Source: Pantoea stewartii subsp. stewartii
GTDB lineage: Bacteria > Pseudomonadota > Gammaproteobacteria > Enterobacterales > Enterobacteriaceae
Assembly: GCF_008801695.1 (NCBI RefSeq)
Contig: NZ_VZPF01000030.1
Span: forward strand, 1 to 51,874
Length of the DNA: 51,874 nt
Direction of reading: 5' to 3'
The translations under genes were made by a program, and so were the position numbers. Below are positions 39,977 to 50,355 of the stretch, one piece after another; position 1 is the stretch's first letter; the number at the start of each line of letters is the position of its first letter. The notes under the pieces were generated by a model, which did not search any database, was not told where the DNA came from, and was given only the letters and a program-made list of their open reading frames with translations.

Positions 39977-41180
39977 TGCCGGGCATTGTGATTCAGTATT
40001 TTGGCCAGGATTCGGCGCTGACCTATACCTACACCGGTATTATGTTTTCCTGCCTGTTCTTTATTGTGGTGTTGATTACCTGGTATTGTACCTGGGAGTC
40101 AAAAAATATGAACCCGGAAGAGTTTGAACGGCGCAATACGGGTCCCAGCCTCGGATTATTGAGCCACCTGAAAAATATGTTTGTCGAGTTAATGACAACC
40201 TTCAAAATAAAAATATTCAGACAACATTTAATTATCTATATCTCTTCATTTACTGCACTGGATATTTTTATTGCTGTCTTCGTTTACTTTGTTGTCTACG
40301 GTTTAAATCTGGATGCGGCCAACGCGTCGGCCTATCTTTCCATTGCGACGTCCGTCTCCATTCCTTCCACGCTGCTTTTCATGTTTATGCTGGATAAACT
40401 GAATGTCAGGCCCGCCTACGCCATGCGTATTTCCTACCTGTGTATTTTAGGTGTGCTGGGTTATCTGATTTTAATGTTTATCGGCCATTCGGCAGTGTCG
40501 TCATGGTGGTTGACCACGCTCATTTTTGTCCTGCTGGGTTTTGGCCGTGCGGGGCTTTACTTTATCCCCGGCTTTGTTGAATAAATGGATTTTATGCTGT
40601 GGTACTATGAAAACGGTTGTTTCAGATAACATAAAATCAATGCGTTACATGCTTGCGTATGACGGTGTTCTGTCTGGCATCAGCGTTTTCTACCAAAACA
40701 GTGCAGACAAAACAGAATGATTACCTATTATTCAACAAAGCCTTTATCCCCTGGAATATTTACAGCTTTATTCCCGATGTGGATGAAATGGTCACGCGTC
40801 AGCGGCGCGAAGGCGTTTTTGCTGGCGTCATGACGTTGATGCGAAAAAGTACCGTGGCCGTCGCCATTATGGTGGTGGGTGCGGTACTGGAACACAATCA
40901 TTTTGTTAAAGGCCAGTTAATTCAACCGGAAAGTGCGCTCAACGCGATTACCGGGCTCCTGGTCTTCGGCACCGGCGGTCTGTTACTGATCAGTTTATAT
41001 ATGACCTTCAAATTTAAACTGACACGCGAAACGCATCGGGTATTGGTGAATGAAATTGATCGCCTCAAGGCAGGCGGCGATAAAGCCGACTGCACACCCG
41101 AAACCAAAGAGGTCGTGAAAGCCCTGACGGGCTACGACTACGAGCAGGTCTGGCAACAGGATAAATGCACCCGGCCTTAA
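39977..41180 (+). pseudogene. GPH-family sugar/uronide:cation symporter, truncated and interrupted
   Basis: The frame runs from the end of copy 3 (..LPGIVIQYFGQDSALTYTYTGIMFS..) to 40569 (..GFGRAGLYFIP), is broken by copy 4, and resumes in ..FIPWNIYSFIPDVDEMVTRQRREGVFAGVMTLMRK.. to 41180. The hydrophobic helices and the cytoplasmic motif D-E-x-x-x-R-x-x-x-R-R-E-G are typical of glycoside-pentoside-hexuronide symporters. About 340 residues are left of a usual ~470-500, so the first helices are missing. The next gene is a UidC-like porin, so a glucuronide or other uronide is the likely former substrate. It does not closely match E. coli UidB. Confidence 0.8.
40570..40742 (+). mobile_element. 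173-bp IS903-type non-autonomous element, copy 4 (intact insertion)
   Basis: Forward copy with perfect 9-bp flanking duplications TTTATCCCC (40561-40569 and 40743-40751), inserted into the GPH transporter gene. It contains the 37-codon frame at 40607-40720. Confidence 0.96.
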
Positions 41181-41284
41181 TCTGGTCGGGTTGACGCGGG
41201 TCAGGAAAGGTAAAACGCAAGGCATGCGGATAACCGCCCGGCCCGACGTCATCCGGCTCTGTTCACATACGGTATGGATACGTG

Positions 41285-42547
41285 ATGAAAATTGCCCTAT
41301 TTTGCATTCTGCTTGTCAGCCTGTTTTTCCCGTCCTCTCCGCTTTATGCTGCCGCGATTAATGACGATGAGGACAGCCTGCGCATTCGTCTGAAAAACGA
41401 TTTTCGGCGGGCCGACAAACCCAGCGCGGGTTCAGATCGTCATATTTACGCCTGGGTACAGGGTGGGCTGATTGATGTGAATACGCGCTATTACAATGAC
41501 GTCATCGGCGTGAGCGCGGGAGCGTATTATGTGTACAAGCTGGGTGCAAACGCCGGCTGGAGCACCCGCTATTATCTGGACGGCCACGACAGCTTTGGTG
41601 TGGCCATTGGCGCGGTCAAACTTAAACCGGCAGAGAATCTTCGCCTGACGCTCGGGCGGTTTGGGACGGATTATGGTTACGGCAGCCTGCCCTGGCGCAT
41701 CCCGTTGATCGCCGATAATTCGTCACGCACGATACAGACAATTTCTGAAGGTGCGCTGGCCCACTTTGAGGCGACAGAGAATCTGGAATTCTGGTCAATG
41801 TGGCGTAAGCGCGCGTTCTATTATGTCGACTCTGCCACGGGCGTGCGTGATGAAGGCGTGATTAACAGCACAACAGGGAAATACCATCCCCATCGGAGCC
41901 GCGGCTATCTGGTGGGATCCTGGCACGATGCTTCTTCGCGGTATTCACTGGGTGCCTCTTATCAACAAGATGTATCGACTCAGGTGCAAAGCATCGTCGA
42001 AAAAACCTATGCCTTTGCTGACGATCGCGCACTCAAATGGGAGCTGATGGGTTTTTATGGTCAGGTTGAGGGGATGAGTAAGCCTCTCAGTTATCACCAC
42101 GAGACGGCGTTGATTTCCGGGCGATTAACCTATTCGTTTGCGAATGCCCGGTTATTTGGTGCCGTGGGTAAGCTTACCCATGATATTGATGGTCGCATTA
42201 TCTATACGGATATTGGCTATCCCGACTCGCTGAGTATTGATCGCAATAAAGAAGGCATGCTGTCTGTTCAGCTTGGCGGGCAATATTTCTTCACCCCGAA
42301 CGTCGGCGTTATGCTGGGCCCGATTCTTACCCACGGTTATGAAGACAAACAGCGTCACACCAGAATCAACGGAGTGGGCCTGATGGGCGCGATCCTGTAC
42401 AACGTCGCAGAGGGCCCGTTTAAAGGCCTGAACATGTATATTGCCGCCGACAGAGCCAGGGAGAAGCGCCCCGGTAGCTCACTGGGTGACCGGCTCAATT
42501 ACTGGGATGTGAAAGCCGGTATGCAATATGACTTCATGCTGAAGTAA
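41285..42547 (+). CDS. uidC: UidC-like outer-membrane porin (OprD-type)
   Basis: This 420-residue protein (E. coli UidC 421) has a signal peptide (1-23, ..SSPLYAAA). The mature sequence matches E. coli UidC closely from start to end: DDEDSLRIRLKNDFRRADKPSAGSDRHIYAWVQGGL.., ..LGRFGTDYGYGSLPWRIPL.., ..SEGALAHFEATENLEFWSMW.. and C-terminal ..GDRLNYWDVKAGMQYDFMLK. UidC helps glucuronides cross the outer membrane. It is the only intact member of the local uronide cluster. The ATG at 41285 follows an in-frame GTG at 41282; the ribosome-binding site is weak. Confidence 0.9.
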   Translation: MKIALFCILLVSLFFPSSPLYAAAINDDEDSLRIRLKNDFRRADKPSAGSDRHIYAWVQGGLIDVNTRYYNDVIGVSAGAYYVYKLGANAGWSTRYYLDGHDSFGVAIGAVKLKPAENLRLTLGRFGTDYGYGSLPWRIPLIADNSSRTIQTISEGALAHFEATENLEFWSMWRKRAFYYVDSATGVRDEGVINSTTGKYHPHRSRGYLVGSWHDASSRYSLGASYQQDVSTQVQSIVEKTYAFADDRALKWELMGFYGQVEGMSKPLSYHHETALISGRLTYSFANARLFGAVGKLTHDIDGRIIYTDIGYPDSLSIDRNKEGMLSVQLGGQYFFTPNVGVMLGPILTHGYEDKQRHTRINGVGLMGAILYNVAEGPFKGLNMYIAADRAREKRPGSSLGDRLNYWDVKAGMQYDFMLK

Positions 42548-42754
42548 CAAATCATCAGATGAAGTAGTCTGTATGTTTCCAAAGTGGCATCTCTTGATGC
42601 CGCTTTTAATTATTCTCGCAATTTATTGTTAAATAAAGAATAAAACAGCGTGCCAACGCGTCAGCCTGCTTATCTTAACGTGCGCTGAACCCTGTTATCC
42701 CGATCGTGAGGTGGTAAAATTTTTGCCGCAACGGTATCTGACGGGAGCATCACT

Positions 42755-43512
42755 ATGAGATCTGTCTCTCAGCAACGTCCTTATCAGCAAGTCGCCGCAA
42801 AAATCCGGCAGCGCATTGTGGAAACGCCCTATCGCCCGGGCGGGCGCCTGCCACCCGAGCGTGAAATGGCTGGCATGCTTAACGTCAGCCGCACCGTCGT
42901 TCGCGAGGCGCTCATTATGCTGGAAATCGAAGGGCTGATCGAAGTCAGACGGGGAGCCGGTATTTACGTCACAGCGCACAACTCTCCATGCCGTATTAGT
43001 GCTTTCACAACGATGCCGGCCCGTTTGAGCAGCTTCAGGCGCGACAGTTGCTGGAAAGCAATATCGCGGAGTTTGCCGCCCTGCAGGCGACACGGGCGGA
43101 CATCATCAAAATGCGTCAGGCTTTGCTGCTGGAAGAACGCGAGCTGACCTCGTGTTCGCTGGGAAACCCGGAAAAAGGTGATATGCACTTTCATCTGGCC
43201 ATCGCTGAAGCCACGCATAACAGTATGCTGGTCGACGTATTTCGCCAGTCATGGCAGTGGCGCGAAAACAACCCTATGTGGATTCAGCTGCACAGTCATC
43301 TTGGCGATACCCAATATCGTAAAGCGTGGCTGGTCGATCACCGGCAAATTCTTGCCGCGCTGATCAAAAAAGATGCCCGCGCCGCTAAGCTGGCTATGTG
43401 GCAGCATCTGGAAAATGTGAAGCAGCGTTTACTGGAATTTTCCAACGTGGACGATCTCGACTTTGATGGTTATCTGTTTGACTCCTGGCCGCTGGCAAAG
43501 AGTGACGGCTGA
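42755..43512 (+). pseudogene. uxuR: UxuR-type GntR-family regulator with a frameshift
   Basis: The N-terminal winged helix (QRPYQQVAAKIRQRI..PGGRLPPEREMAGMLNVSRTVVREALIMLEIEGLIEVRRGAGIYV) and the C-terminal FCD ligand domain (..LLESNIAEFAALQATRADIIKMRQALLLEEREL.., ..ATHNSMLVDVFRQSWQWRENNPMWIQLHSHL.., ..LFDSWPL) both match E. coli UxuR. They lie in different frames: between ~42968 and ~43006 one base is missing (or two gained). UxuR represses hexuronate catabolic genes and responds to fructuronate. Its 3' end overlaps the 3' end of aceK by 43 bp, tail to tail. Confidence 0.85.
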
Positions 43513-45290
43513 AGCGGTTCCCGTTCCTGGTCGGGATGCTCTGGGGTTTTATAACGTGGTGCAAGCCTGCTGCCATAGCGCACACAGAAGCGCTGGGCGG
43601 GCTGCCAGGCAATAACATCCTCAATATGCCCCTGCGCAATGCGCCGCTGCTGGGCGCGCCACCAGCCCGCGTCAAAAATTTCCGGATGCCGTTGCTGGAG
43701 CAGCGCACCGACTTTCGGCTCACTGCACAGGGCATAACGAAAGGTTTCAGGAAAAACATCATCTGGCCCAACGCTGTACCAGGGCTCGGCGCTTAACTCG
43801 TCCTCCTCGTAACGCGCCGCAGGCACGTCACGGAAATGGAGTTCCTGCATCGGGCGAATCTCATCGTAGTCATAAAACACCACGCGTCCATGACGGGTGA
43901 TGCCAAAATTTTTAAACAGCATATCACCGGGAAAGATATTGGCGGCAGCCAGTTGTTTGATCGCGTTGCCATATTCTTCAATGGCCTGAGCGCGTTGGCT
44001 GTCGCTGGCCTCAGCCAGAAAAAGGTTAAGCGGCTGCATACGACGTTCCAGCCACAGATGACTGATGATCAGGCGATCGCCTTCAATACGCATTTTTCCG
44101 GCAATCGTATTCTGGAACGCCACCAGCAGTGCTGGCGTAATGCGTGCGAGCGGCAGCGCAAACTTTTCAAAGGCCTGCGTGTCAGCCATGCGTCCCACAC
44201 GGTCATGTTCTTTAACCTGCTGATAGCAGGCCCTTACCTGCTCTTCCGTGACCTCTTTTTGCGGAGCAAAGCGATCTTTGATGACTTTGAACACCCGATC
44301 AAAGCCCGGCAGCGTAAAGACCAGCATCACCATGCCAGGGATGCCTAGCGCAATCTCAAAGGCGGCATCCGTTTGCTCCAGCGCCTGCAGATATTCCCGG
44401 TAGCTTTCCGTTTTGCCATGTTTCTGGCAGCCGATGGCCATATAACGTTCTGCCAGCGTTTTACCCGGTAAGACAGGCTTCAGCCATGCGACCAGCGCGC
44501 CGGGTAATGGGGCATAAACCATGAAGTACGCGCGGGCAAAGCCGAACACGATGCTGGCCTCGTTCACATCCGTCAGGCAGGTATCGATCCACAATTCATC
44601 TTGCTCGCTGCGCTGAACCGGCAACAGGCATGGCAGGATAGCGTCGGGCAGATGCAGGCGAGCCACTATCCAGGCGGTTTTGTTGCGGTAAAACAGCTCA
44701 CAACAGACGTCCAGCCAGCCCTGTGCCAGTTGCGCGGAAGAGAACGCCTCATGCAAATGGCGTACAATCCAGGCTTCATCGCGCGCCTGATCCTGCCAGG
44801 GCAGCGTCAAAGGCACATCGCGTAGCACCTCATGCAGCAGTGTTTGCCAGCCCCGATCGGGCCGATAGGTTCGCGCCAGTGGACGCGAAACCTGACGTTG
44901 TGGCGCAGGCGGTTGCGAGCTGAAGATAAATAACCGTTCCGGCTGTAATGCATGGTGACCATGCAGCCGGCAGTAAACGGAATTGAAAAAGCTTTCAGCA
45001 ATTTCATAACGCGGATAACCGGGTAACAGGGTTTCATAGTGGTTTTTGATCTTCAGCCAAAAAGCATCGTCCCAGTGCGCCGCCCCGTTCAGTGCGCGCA
45101 GTTGATCGGCAACCAGCGCCACATGGTGGTCATAAAGATGAATTCGTGCCTTCATAGCCTGCTGTACGGCCAGCCACTCAGCCTGTTCAAAACGCTGCTG
45201 AGCACCCGCCGTAATATCAAGAAAACGGCCATACTGCGCATCGAAGCCCTGCAGAATGGTGTGCGCGATTAGGGATTCACGTGGTGGCAT
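43470..45290 (-). CDS. aceK: Isocitrate dehydrogenase kinase/phosphatase AceK
   Basis: A 606-residue bifunctional enzyme that phosphorylates and reactivates isocitrate dehydrogenase to divert carbon into the glyoxylate shunt. It follows E. coli AceK (578) through ..[29 protein letters not shown].., the ATP-binding ..[28 protein letters not shown].. and the catalytic ..[31 protein letters not shown]... The extra length is mainly a ~28-residue tail after [10 protein letters not shown]. The ATG at 45290 has AGGAG 7 bp upstream. It is the last gene of aceBAK, after a hairpin. Confidence 0.94.
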   Translation of the reverse strand: MPPRESLIAHTILQGFDAQYGRFLDITAGAQQRFEQAEWLAVQQAMKARIHLYDHHVALVADQLRALNGAAHWDDAFWLKIKNHYETLLPGYPRYEIAESFFNSVYCRLHGHHALQPERLFIFSSQPPAPQRQVSRPLARTYRPDRGWQTLLHEVLRDVPLTLPWQDQARDEAWIVRHLHEAFSSAQLAQGWLDVCCELFYRNKTAWIVARLHLPDAILPCLLPVQRSEQDELWIDTCLTDVNEASIVFGFARAYFMVYAPLPGALVAWLKPVLPGKTLAERYMAIGCQKHGKTESYREYLQALEQTDAAFEIALGIPGMVMLVFTLPGFDRVFKVIKDRFAPQKEVTEEQVRACYQQVKEHDRVGRMADTQAFEKFALPLARITPALLVAFQNTIAGKMRIEGDRLIISHLWLERRMQPLNLFLAEASDSQRAQAIEEYGNAIKQLAAANIFPGDMLFKNFGITRHGRVVFYDYDEIRPMQELHFRDVPAARYEEDELSAEPWYSVGPDDVFPETFRYALCSEPKVGALLQQRHPEIFDAGWWRAQQRRIAQGHIEDVIAWQPAQRFCVRYGSRLAPRYKTPEHPDQEREPLQPSLFASGQESNR

Positions 45291-45302
45291 AATCCACTCC
45301 TG

Positions 45303-45331
45303 AAAAAGCCCGCCCACAGTTACCGGGCGGG
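45303..45331 (-). terminator. Attenuator-like hairpin between aceA and aceK
   Basis: CCCGCCC (45309-45315) pairs with GGGCGGG (45325-45331). On the minus strand the stem is followed by CTTTTTC. It lies in the 58-bp aceA-aceK gap and should lower aceK relative to aceBA, as is known for the E. coli operon. Confidence 0.75.
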
Positions 45332-45348
45332 AAAGACACAGACTTCAC

Positions 45349-46650
45349 TCAAAACTGATGCTCTTCGGTCGATCCGGTCAGCGCCGTAACGGAGGACTGA
45401 CCGCCCTGAATAATCGTGGTGACCTGATCGAAATAGCCGGTGCCCACTTCCTGCTGATGCGAGGAAAAACTGTACCCCCGCTCCCGGGCAGCGAACTCTG
45501 GTTGCTGGACTTTTTCAACATAGTGACGCATGCCTTCGCCCTGAGCATAAGCCTGTGCCAGGTCGAACATGTTGAACCACATGCTGTGAATACCGGCCAG
45601 GGTAATGAACTGGAAGCGATAGCCCATCTCACTGAGCGCCTGCTGAAAGGCCGCGATGGTGCTGTCGTCGAGGTTCTTTTTCCAGTTAAACGAAGGCGAA
45701 CAGTTGTAAGCCAGCAGTTTACCGGGAAAGCGGGCATGGATGGCTTCGGCGAAGCGCTGCGCCATCGCCAGGTTGGGCGTCGACGTTTCACACCACAGCA
45801 CGTCAGCATAAGGCGCATAAGCCAGACCGCGGCTGATAGCCTGCTCGATGCCGGCATGAGTGCGGTAGAAGCCTTCCGCGGTACGATCGCCACGGATAAA
45901 CGGACGGTCATAGTCATCGCAGTCAGAGGTGATCAGGTCAGCGGCATCGGCATCCGTTCGCGCCAGCAGAATGGTGGGAACACCCATCACATCAGCGGCC
46001 AGGCGTGCAGCAACCAGTTTCTGTAAGGCCTCCTGGGTAGGCACAAGTACCTTGCCTCCCATGTGGCCGCATTTCTTCACGGCCGCAAGTTGATCTTCAA
46101 AGTGGACCGCTGCGGCCCCTGCGCTGATCATCGCCTTCATCAGTTCAAAGGCATTCAGCACACCACCAAAGCCCGCTTCGGCATCCGCCACGATGGGCAG
46201 AAAATAGTCGATAAAGCGGCTGTCGCCCGGTTCAATGCCGTTGGCCCATTGAATCTGATCGGCACGTTGAAAGGTCTGATTAACCCGGGTGACAACCTCA
46301 GGCACCGAGTTCACCGGATACAGCGACTGATCGGGATACATTTGCCCCGCCAGATTGGCATCGGCGGCTACCTGCCAGCCAGAGAGGTATATGGCTTCTA
46401 TTCCGGCTTTGGCCTGCTGCAATGCCTGACCGCCGGTTAAAGCGCCGAGGCTATTGACGTAACCTTTGCGCGCGCTGCCATTAAGTAATGACCAGAGTTT
46501 ACCGGCACCCCGCTCGGCCAGCGTACAGGCTGGCAGAACTGAACCGCGCAGCGAGATAACATCTTGTGCGCTGTAAGGGCGGGTAATTCCCTGCCAGCGT
46601 GCTTCCTGCCAGTCTTGTTCGAGTTGCTGAATCTGTTGTGTACGTGTCAT
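45349..46650 (-). CDS. aceA: Isocitrate lyase AceA
   Basis: This 433-residue enzyme (E. coli 434) cleaves isocitrate to glyoxylate and succinate. The signature with the catalytic cysteine is [15 protein letters not shown] (~residue 195); other segments are ..[21 protein letters not shown].., ..[15 protein letters not shown].. and C-terminal [14 protein letters not shown]. The ATG at 46650 has AAGGAG 8 bp upstream. It lies 17 bp after aceB. Confidence 0.97.
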   Translation of the reverse strand: MTRTQQIQQLEQDWQEARWQGITRPYSAQDVISLRGSVLPACTLAERGAGKLWSLLNGSARKGYVNSLGALTGGQALQQAKAGIEAIYLSGWQVAADANLAGQMYPDQSLYPVNSVPEVVTRVNQTFQRADQIQWANGIEPGDSRFIDYFLPIVADAEAGFGGVLNAFELMKAMISAGAAAVHFEDQLAAVKKCGHMGGKVLVPTQEALQKLVAARLAADVMGVPTILLARTDADAADLITSDCDDYDRPFIRGDRTAEGFYRTHAGIEQAISRGLAYAPYADVLWCETSTPNLAMAQRFAEAIHARFPGKLLAYNCSPSFNWKKNLDDSTIAAFQQALSEMGYRFQFITLAGIHSMWFNMFDLAQAYAQGEGMRHYVEKVQQPEFAARERGYSFSSHQQEVGTGYFDQVTTIIQGGQSSVTALTGSTEEHQF

Positions 46651-46667
46651 GGCAACCACTCCTTATG

Positions 46668-48266
46668 TCAGGGAAGCAGTCGATAGCCCGGCAGAGTAAG
46701 AAAAGGAACCAGTTCGTTTTCGGTAGTGATTTGCGCCATTAATCGCGCCGCTTCCTCATAACGGCCTGAACTGAACGTCTTATCACCCAGATTCATCTGC
46801 AGCGTGTGCAACTCATCGTTGAGCAACTGCTGAAACAGCGACGCCGTGACCTGCTGCCCATCGCGCAGAGTTTTCTTGTGATGGATCCATTGCCAGATAG
46901 AGGTACGGGCGATTTCGGCGGTGGCGGCATCTTCCATCAGGCCGTCAATAGGAACGCAGCCGTTGCCGCTAATCCAGGCTTCGAGGTATTGCAATGCCAC
47001 ACGGATATTGGCGCGCATCCCTGCTTCCGTTCGATCGCCTTCGCAGGGCGCCAGAAGCTGTTCGGCCTGCACCGGAGCGTCTTCGTGGCGCAGAACATGA
47101 AGCTGATTGGGGTGATCGCCCAGCGCCTGGTTAAACACCGCCATTGCGGTATCGGCCAGGCCTGGATGTGCGATCCAGGTGCCATCATGTCCGTTACTGG
47201 CTTCGCGCTGCTTGTCTTCCCTGACGCGCTGCAACACCCACTGATTACGTGCGCTGTCTTTACTTGGAATAAGCGCCGACATACCGCCCATAGCAAAGGC
47301 ACCGCGGCGATGACACGTTTTAACCAGCAACCGCGAGTAAGCATCCAGAAAAGGCTGAGCCATGGTCACGGACTGACGATCAGGGAGAACCCTATCTTCA
47401 TGTTCCCGTAATGTTTTGATGTAGCTGAAAATGTAATCCCAGCGCCCGCAGTTCAGGCCCACGATATGATCGCGCAGATTCCACAGAATCTCGTCCATCT
47501 GAAACACGGCGGGCAGCGTTTCAATTAAGACTGTGGCTTTAATTGTGCCTCGCGCCAGATCAAAACGATCCTCAGCGAAGCTAAAGATCTCTCGCCACCA
47601 GGCCGCTTCCTGCCAGCTTTCCGTTTTAGGCAGATAAAAATAGGGACCGCTACCTTTCGCCAGGAGATTCGTGACGTTATGAAAAAAGTAGAGTGCAAAA
47701 TCAAACAGTCCGCCAGGAATGGCATTGCCCTGCCAGCTGACATGTTTCTCTGACAGATGCAGTCCGCGTACCCGACACATCAGGACAGCCGGATCGGCGC
47801 GAAGCTGGTAGATCTTGCCTGTCTCGCTGGTATGAGACAATGTGCCAGCCACGGCTTCACGCAGGGTTTGCTGCCCTTCCATCAGCTTTTCCCAGGTCGG
47901 TGCCAGGGAATCCTCAAAGTCAGCCATAAATACTTTTACGTTCGCATTCAGGGCATTAATTACCATTTTGCGATCCGGCGGTCCGGTAATCTCCACGCGA
48001 CGATCCCGTAAATCCGAGGGAATACCGCGAATCGTCCATTCTCGCTCTCTGATGGAAGCCGTTTCCATTTCGAAATCAGGTAACGACCCGGCATCGTACT
48101 TTTCTTGTCGTGCCTGTCGCGCCGCTAATAACGTATCGCGTTGGGGGGCAAAACGGATAACCAGATCCTGTAAAAACGCGACGGTCTCTTCAGTAAGAAG
48201 CTGTTTTTCAAGATGATAAAAGGGCTTCTGGAAGTGTAATTCGTGGGTAATAACTGAGTCTGTCAT
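46668..48266 (-). CDS. aceB: Malate synthase A AceB
   Basis: This 532-residue enzyme (E. coli 533) condenses glyoxylate with acetyl-CoA to malate. Segments: ..NALNANVKVFMADFEDSLAPTWEKLMEGQ.., ..IETLPAVFQMDEILWNLRDHIVGLNCGRWDYIFSYIKT.. (catalytic Arg/Glu region), ..GTWIAHPGLADTAMAVFN.. and ..CVPIDGLMEDAATAEIARTSIWQWIHH... It is first gene of aceBAK; AGGAGAG precedes the ATG. IclR control is supported by the box at 48368. Confidence 0.97.
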   Translation of the reverse strand: MTDSVITHELHFQKPFYHLEKQLLTEETVAFLQDLVIRFAPQRDTLLAARQARQEKYDAGSLPDFEMETASIREREWTIRGIPSDLRDRRVEITGPPDRKMVINALNANVKVFMADFEDSLAPTWEKLMEGQQTLREAVAGTLSHTSETGKIYQLRADPAVLMCRVRGLHLSEKHVSWQGNAIPGGLFDFALYFFHNVTNLLAKGSGPYFYLPKTESWQEAAWWREIFSFAEDRFDLARGTIKATVLIETLPAVFQMDEILWNLRDHIVGLNCGRWDYIFSYIKTLREHEDRVLPDRQSVTMAQPFLDAYSRLLVKTCHRRGAFAMGGMSALIPSKDSARNQWVLQRVREDKQREASNGHDGTWIAHPGLADTAMAVFNQALGDHPNQLHVLRHEDAPVQAEQLLAPCEGDRTEAGMRANIRVALQYLEAWISGNGCVPIDGLMEDAATAEIARTSIWQWIHHKKTLRDGQQVTASLFQQLLNDELHTLQMNLGDKTFSSGRYEEAARLMAQITTENELVPFLTLPGYRLLP

Positions 48267-48367
48267 GCTTGCTCTCTCCTGTTTACAGGCAGATCAACAT
48301 GGTCGATCCACAAAAAGGGTGATTAGTGCTCTACAGGAGCAGAGCATATGTATTTTGAATGCAAAAT

Positions 48368-48382
48368 CAAAAACTATTTCCA
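48368..48382 (-). promoter_or_regulatory. IclR operator in the aceB promoter region
   Basis: On the minus strand the stretch around TGGAAATAGTTTTTG, followed by ATTTTGCATT, parallels the E. coli aceBAK operator region (TGGAAATCGTTTTTG). It lies ~100 bp before aceB in an AT-rich region. Confidence 0.75.
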
Positions 48383-48473
48383 TTTTAATTAAATATTATA
48401 TTTATACCATTGAAATTTATGGTTTTATTTTTATTTTCCTTTAGGTAATGCCTTTCAAATATTTTTAAGGACG

Positions 48474-48508
48474 AAAAAAAACCGTGTTGCCAGCCAGCTA
48501 ACACGGTT
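48474..48508 (-). terminator. metA terminator
   Basis: AACCGTGTT pairs with AACACGGTT around a TGGC-rich loop. On the minus strand T8 follows, ~20 bp past the metA stop. Confidence 0.92.
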
Positions 48509-48528
48509 CAGTTGTAATGAATGTGCGC

Positions 48529-49458
48529 TTATTCCAGCGTCGGATTCATATGGCGCAGATCAAACGGCGTAATTTGATAGACGTAATAGTTCAGCCAGTT
48601 TGAAAACAACAGGTTTCCATGGCTACGCCATGTGGCGCGTGGATGACGCTGCGGATCATCGTGGGGGAAGTAATTGTACGGCACGTCAGGGTTCAGCCCT
48701 GCGTCATAGTCGCGCTGAAACTCTCCCGCCAGTGTTAACGCATCATATTCCGGGTGACCCGTAACGAACACCAGCCTCTTGTCCTTGCTTGCCATCAGGT
48801 AGGCACCGGTTTGTTCCGATTCAGCAAATAATTCCAGATCGGTGTAATCGGTGATCAGCTGAGTGGGGAAATCCGCATAACGCGAATGCGGAGCGAGGAA
48901 ATTATCATCGAATCCCCGCGTCAGTAAGGCATGGGGATGGAGAATCTGATGTTCAAATACGCCTGCAAGTTTCGTCTGTCGGGTTTGTTTAGGAATACCA
49001 TACAAAATATTCAGTGCTGCCTGTACAGCCCAACAGACAAACAGGGTCGAGGTAACATGATCTTTCGCCCACGCCAGCACCTGCTGTATCTGGGGCCAGT
49101 AGGCGACATCGTTAAATTCAACCAGGCCCAGCGGCGCACCTGTAACGATTAAGCCATCATAGTTATCGTGCTGGATGTCCTCAAAGTTACGGTAGAAATT
49201 ATTAAGGTGATCGCTGGGTGTGTTACGCGATTCACGGCTGTCGATACGCAGCAACTGGACATCAATCTGCAAAGGTGAGTTAGAGAGCAAGCGCAGGAAC
49301 TGGTTTTCGGTCTCAATCTTTTTAGGCATCAGATTAAGTACCAGAACTTTAAGTGGGCGGATCTCCTGAACACTGGCGCGCGACGACGTCATCACGAAGA
49401 CATTTTCGTTACGTAAAAAATTCACTGCCGGTAATTCATCGGGAATCCTGATTGGCAT
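48529..49458 (-). CDS. metA: Homoserine O-succinyltransferase MetA
   Basis: This 309-residue enzyme has the E. coli length. It activates homoserine with succinyl-CoA in methionine synthesis. The acyl-enzyme cysteine is in [17 protein letters not shown] (~residue 142), and the catalytic His/Glu pair is in [14 protein letters not shown] (~235-237). It begins [23 protein letters not shown]. Met boxes precede it. It is adjacent to aceBAK as in E. coli. Confidence 0.97.
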   Translation of the reverse strand: MPIRIPDELPAVNFLRNENVFVMTSSRASVQEIRPLKVLVLNLMPKKIETENQFLRLLSNSPLQIDVQLLRIDSRESRNTPSDHLNNFYRNFEDIQHDNYDGLIVTGAPLGLVEFNDVAYWPQIQQVLAWAKDHVTSTLFVCWAVQAALNILYGIPKQTRQTKLAGVFEHQILHPHALLTRGFDDNFLAPHSRYADFPTQLITDYTDLELFAESEQTGAYLMASKDKRLVFVTGHPEYDALTLAGEFQRDYDAGLNPDVPYNYFPHDDPQRHPRATWRSHGNLLFSNWLNYYVYQITPFDLRHMNPTLE

Positions 49459-49484
49459 GACTTAATCACCTCTTGTAACCATAT

Positions 49485-49508
49485 ATACGTTTAGACATCC
49501 AGACAGCC
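49485..49508 (-). promoter_or_regulatory. MetJ operator (tandem met boxes) upstream of metA
   Basis: AGACATCC (49493-49500) and AGACAGCC (49501-49508) are adjacent near-matches to the 8-bp met box AGACGTCT. A weaker third unit (TACGTTT) precedes them. Repression by MetJ with S-adenosylmethionine is expected. Confidence 0.75.
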
Positions 49509-49596
49509 AAAGATAACGGCTCTTTTGCTAAATGTCGAGTCTGCATATCGACAGGTGAAAAAGTTTCAAGGCACTGTTACAGCCCGCACTGGCGGG

Positions 49597-50355
49597 TCAG
49601 AGACAGGCTTTACCTTGTGCGGGCTTTCTGGAACCAGACGGTGGCAAAAAACCGTAACGCCGCAAAATACGCTGTGCCTCATCTGTATGGAGGAAGGCGG
49701 CAAGCGGTATGGCGGAGGGTGAAAGAGTGGCCCAGCCGTATTGCGCCCGTACGTTGTAAGCAGGAGGAATATTAAGCACCAGCAGGGACTGATGATGCCT
49801 CAGGCGGGGCGCATAACTGGCATAGCCGATAAACAGTTCAGCGTAGCCTTCATCAATGAGCCACTGGGCTGCCAGTCTGCCAACAGGAACAGGCAGACTG
49901 TCCGGGCCACCAACCAGGGCGTTTGCTTTGTTCCGGATTCGGCTGCCCTGACCGGGATATCGCTGCTCAATGTTTTCGAATAACTGCCACGTGTAATCCC
50001 CTGAGGGATCGTACAGGGGCGTTGAGGTTGCCAGCCGTAAATCATCACGTTGCAGTAATGACAGCCAGTCGTCTTCTGCAGAGACATCCTCCCGCCTGGC
50101 AGTCAGACACAGCCTGTTATCGATGAAATGACCGGTGTCCTCTGCCAGACCTTGTCGCGACAGGCTTGTGGGATGCTGCAGGTTGGCCGAAACAAACATG
50201 TCACCGACTTCACCCTGTTCGATGCGCTGACGCAGTAAACCAGCCGGGCCATAGTGTGTTTGTGTCGTTATGCCGTATTCCGCGCTGAACGCGGCAACCA
50301 GCACCGGCCACACATCGCGCAGACTACCGGCCGCCAGAATCTGGAGAGGTTTCAT
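49597..50355 (-). CDS. ModA-like substrate-binding protein, apparently without signal peptide
   Basis: This 252-residue protein has the ModA/oxyanion-binding fold signature: LQILAAGSLRDVWPVLVAAFSAEYGI.., ..HYGPAGLLRQRIEQGEVGDMFVSANLQHP.., ..LCLTARRED.., ..ALVGGPDSLPVPVGRLAAQWLIDEGYAELFIGY... One of the two ligand-binding serines is kept (AAGSL); the second lies in GPAG instead of GSSG. The chosen ATG (50355) gives MKPLQIL with no export signal; extending to 50460 adds residues unlike a signal peptide. It overlaps the preceding gene by 32 bp, so they form an operon. No permease or ATPase gene is nearby. The ligand is probably molybdate-like. Confidence 0.72.
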   Translation of the reverse strand: MKPLQILAAGSLRDVWPVLVAAFSAEYGITTQTHYGPAGLLRQRIEQGEVGDMFVSANLQHPTSLSRQGLAEDTGHFIDNRLCLTARREDVSAEDDWLSLLQRDDLRLATSTPLYDPSGDYTWQLFENIEQRYPGQGSRIRNKANALVGGPDSLPVPVGRLAAQWLIDEGYAELFIGYASYAPRLRHHQSLLVLNIPPAYNVRAQYGWATLSPSAIPLAAFLHTDEAQRILRRYGFLPPSGSRKPAQGKACL

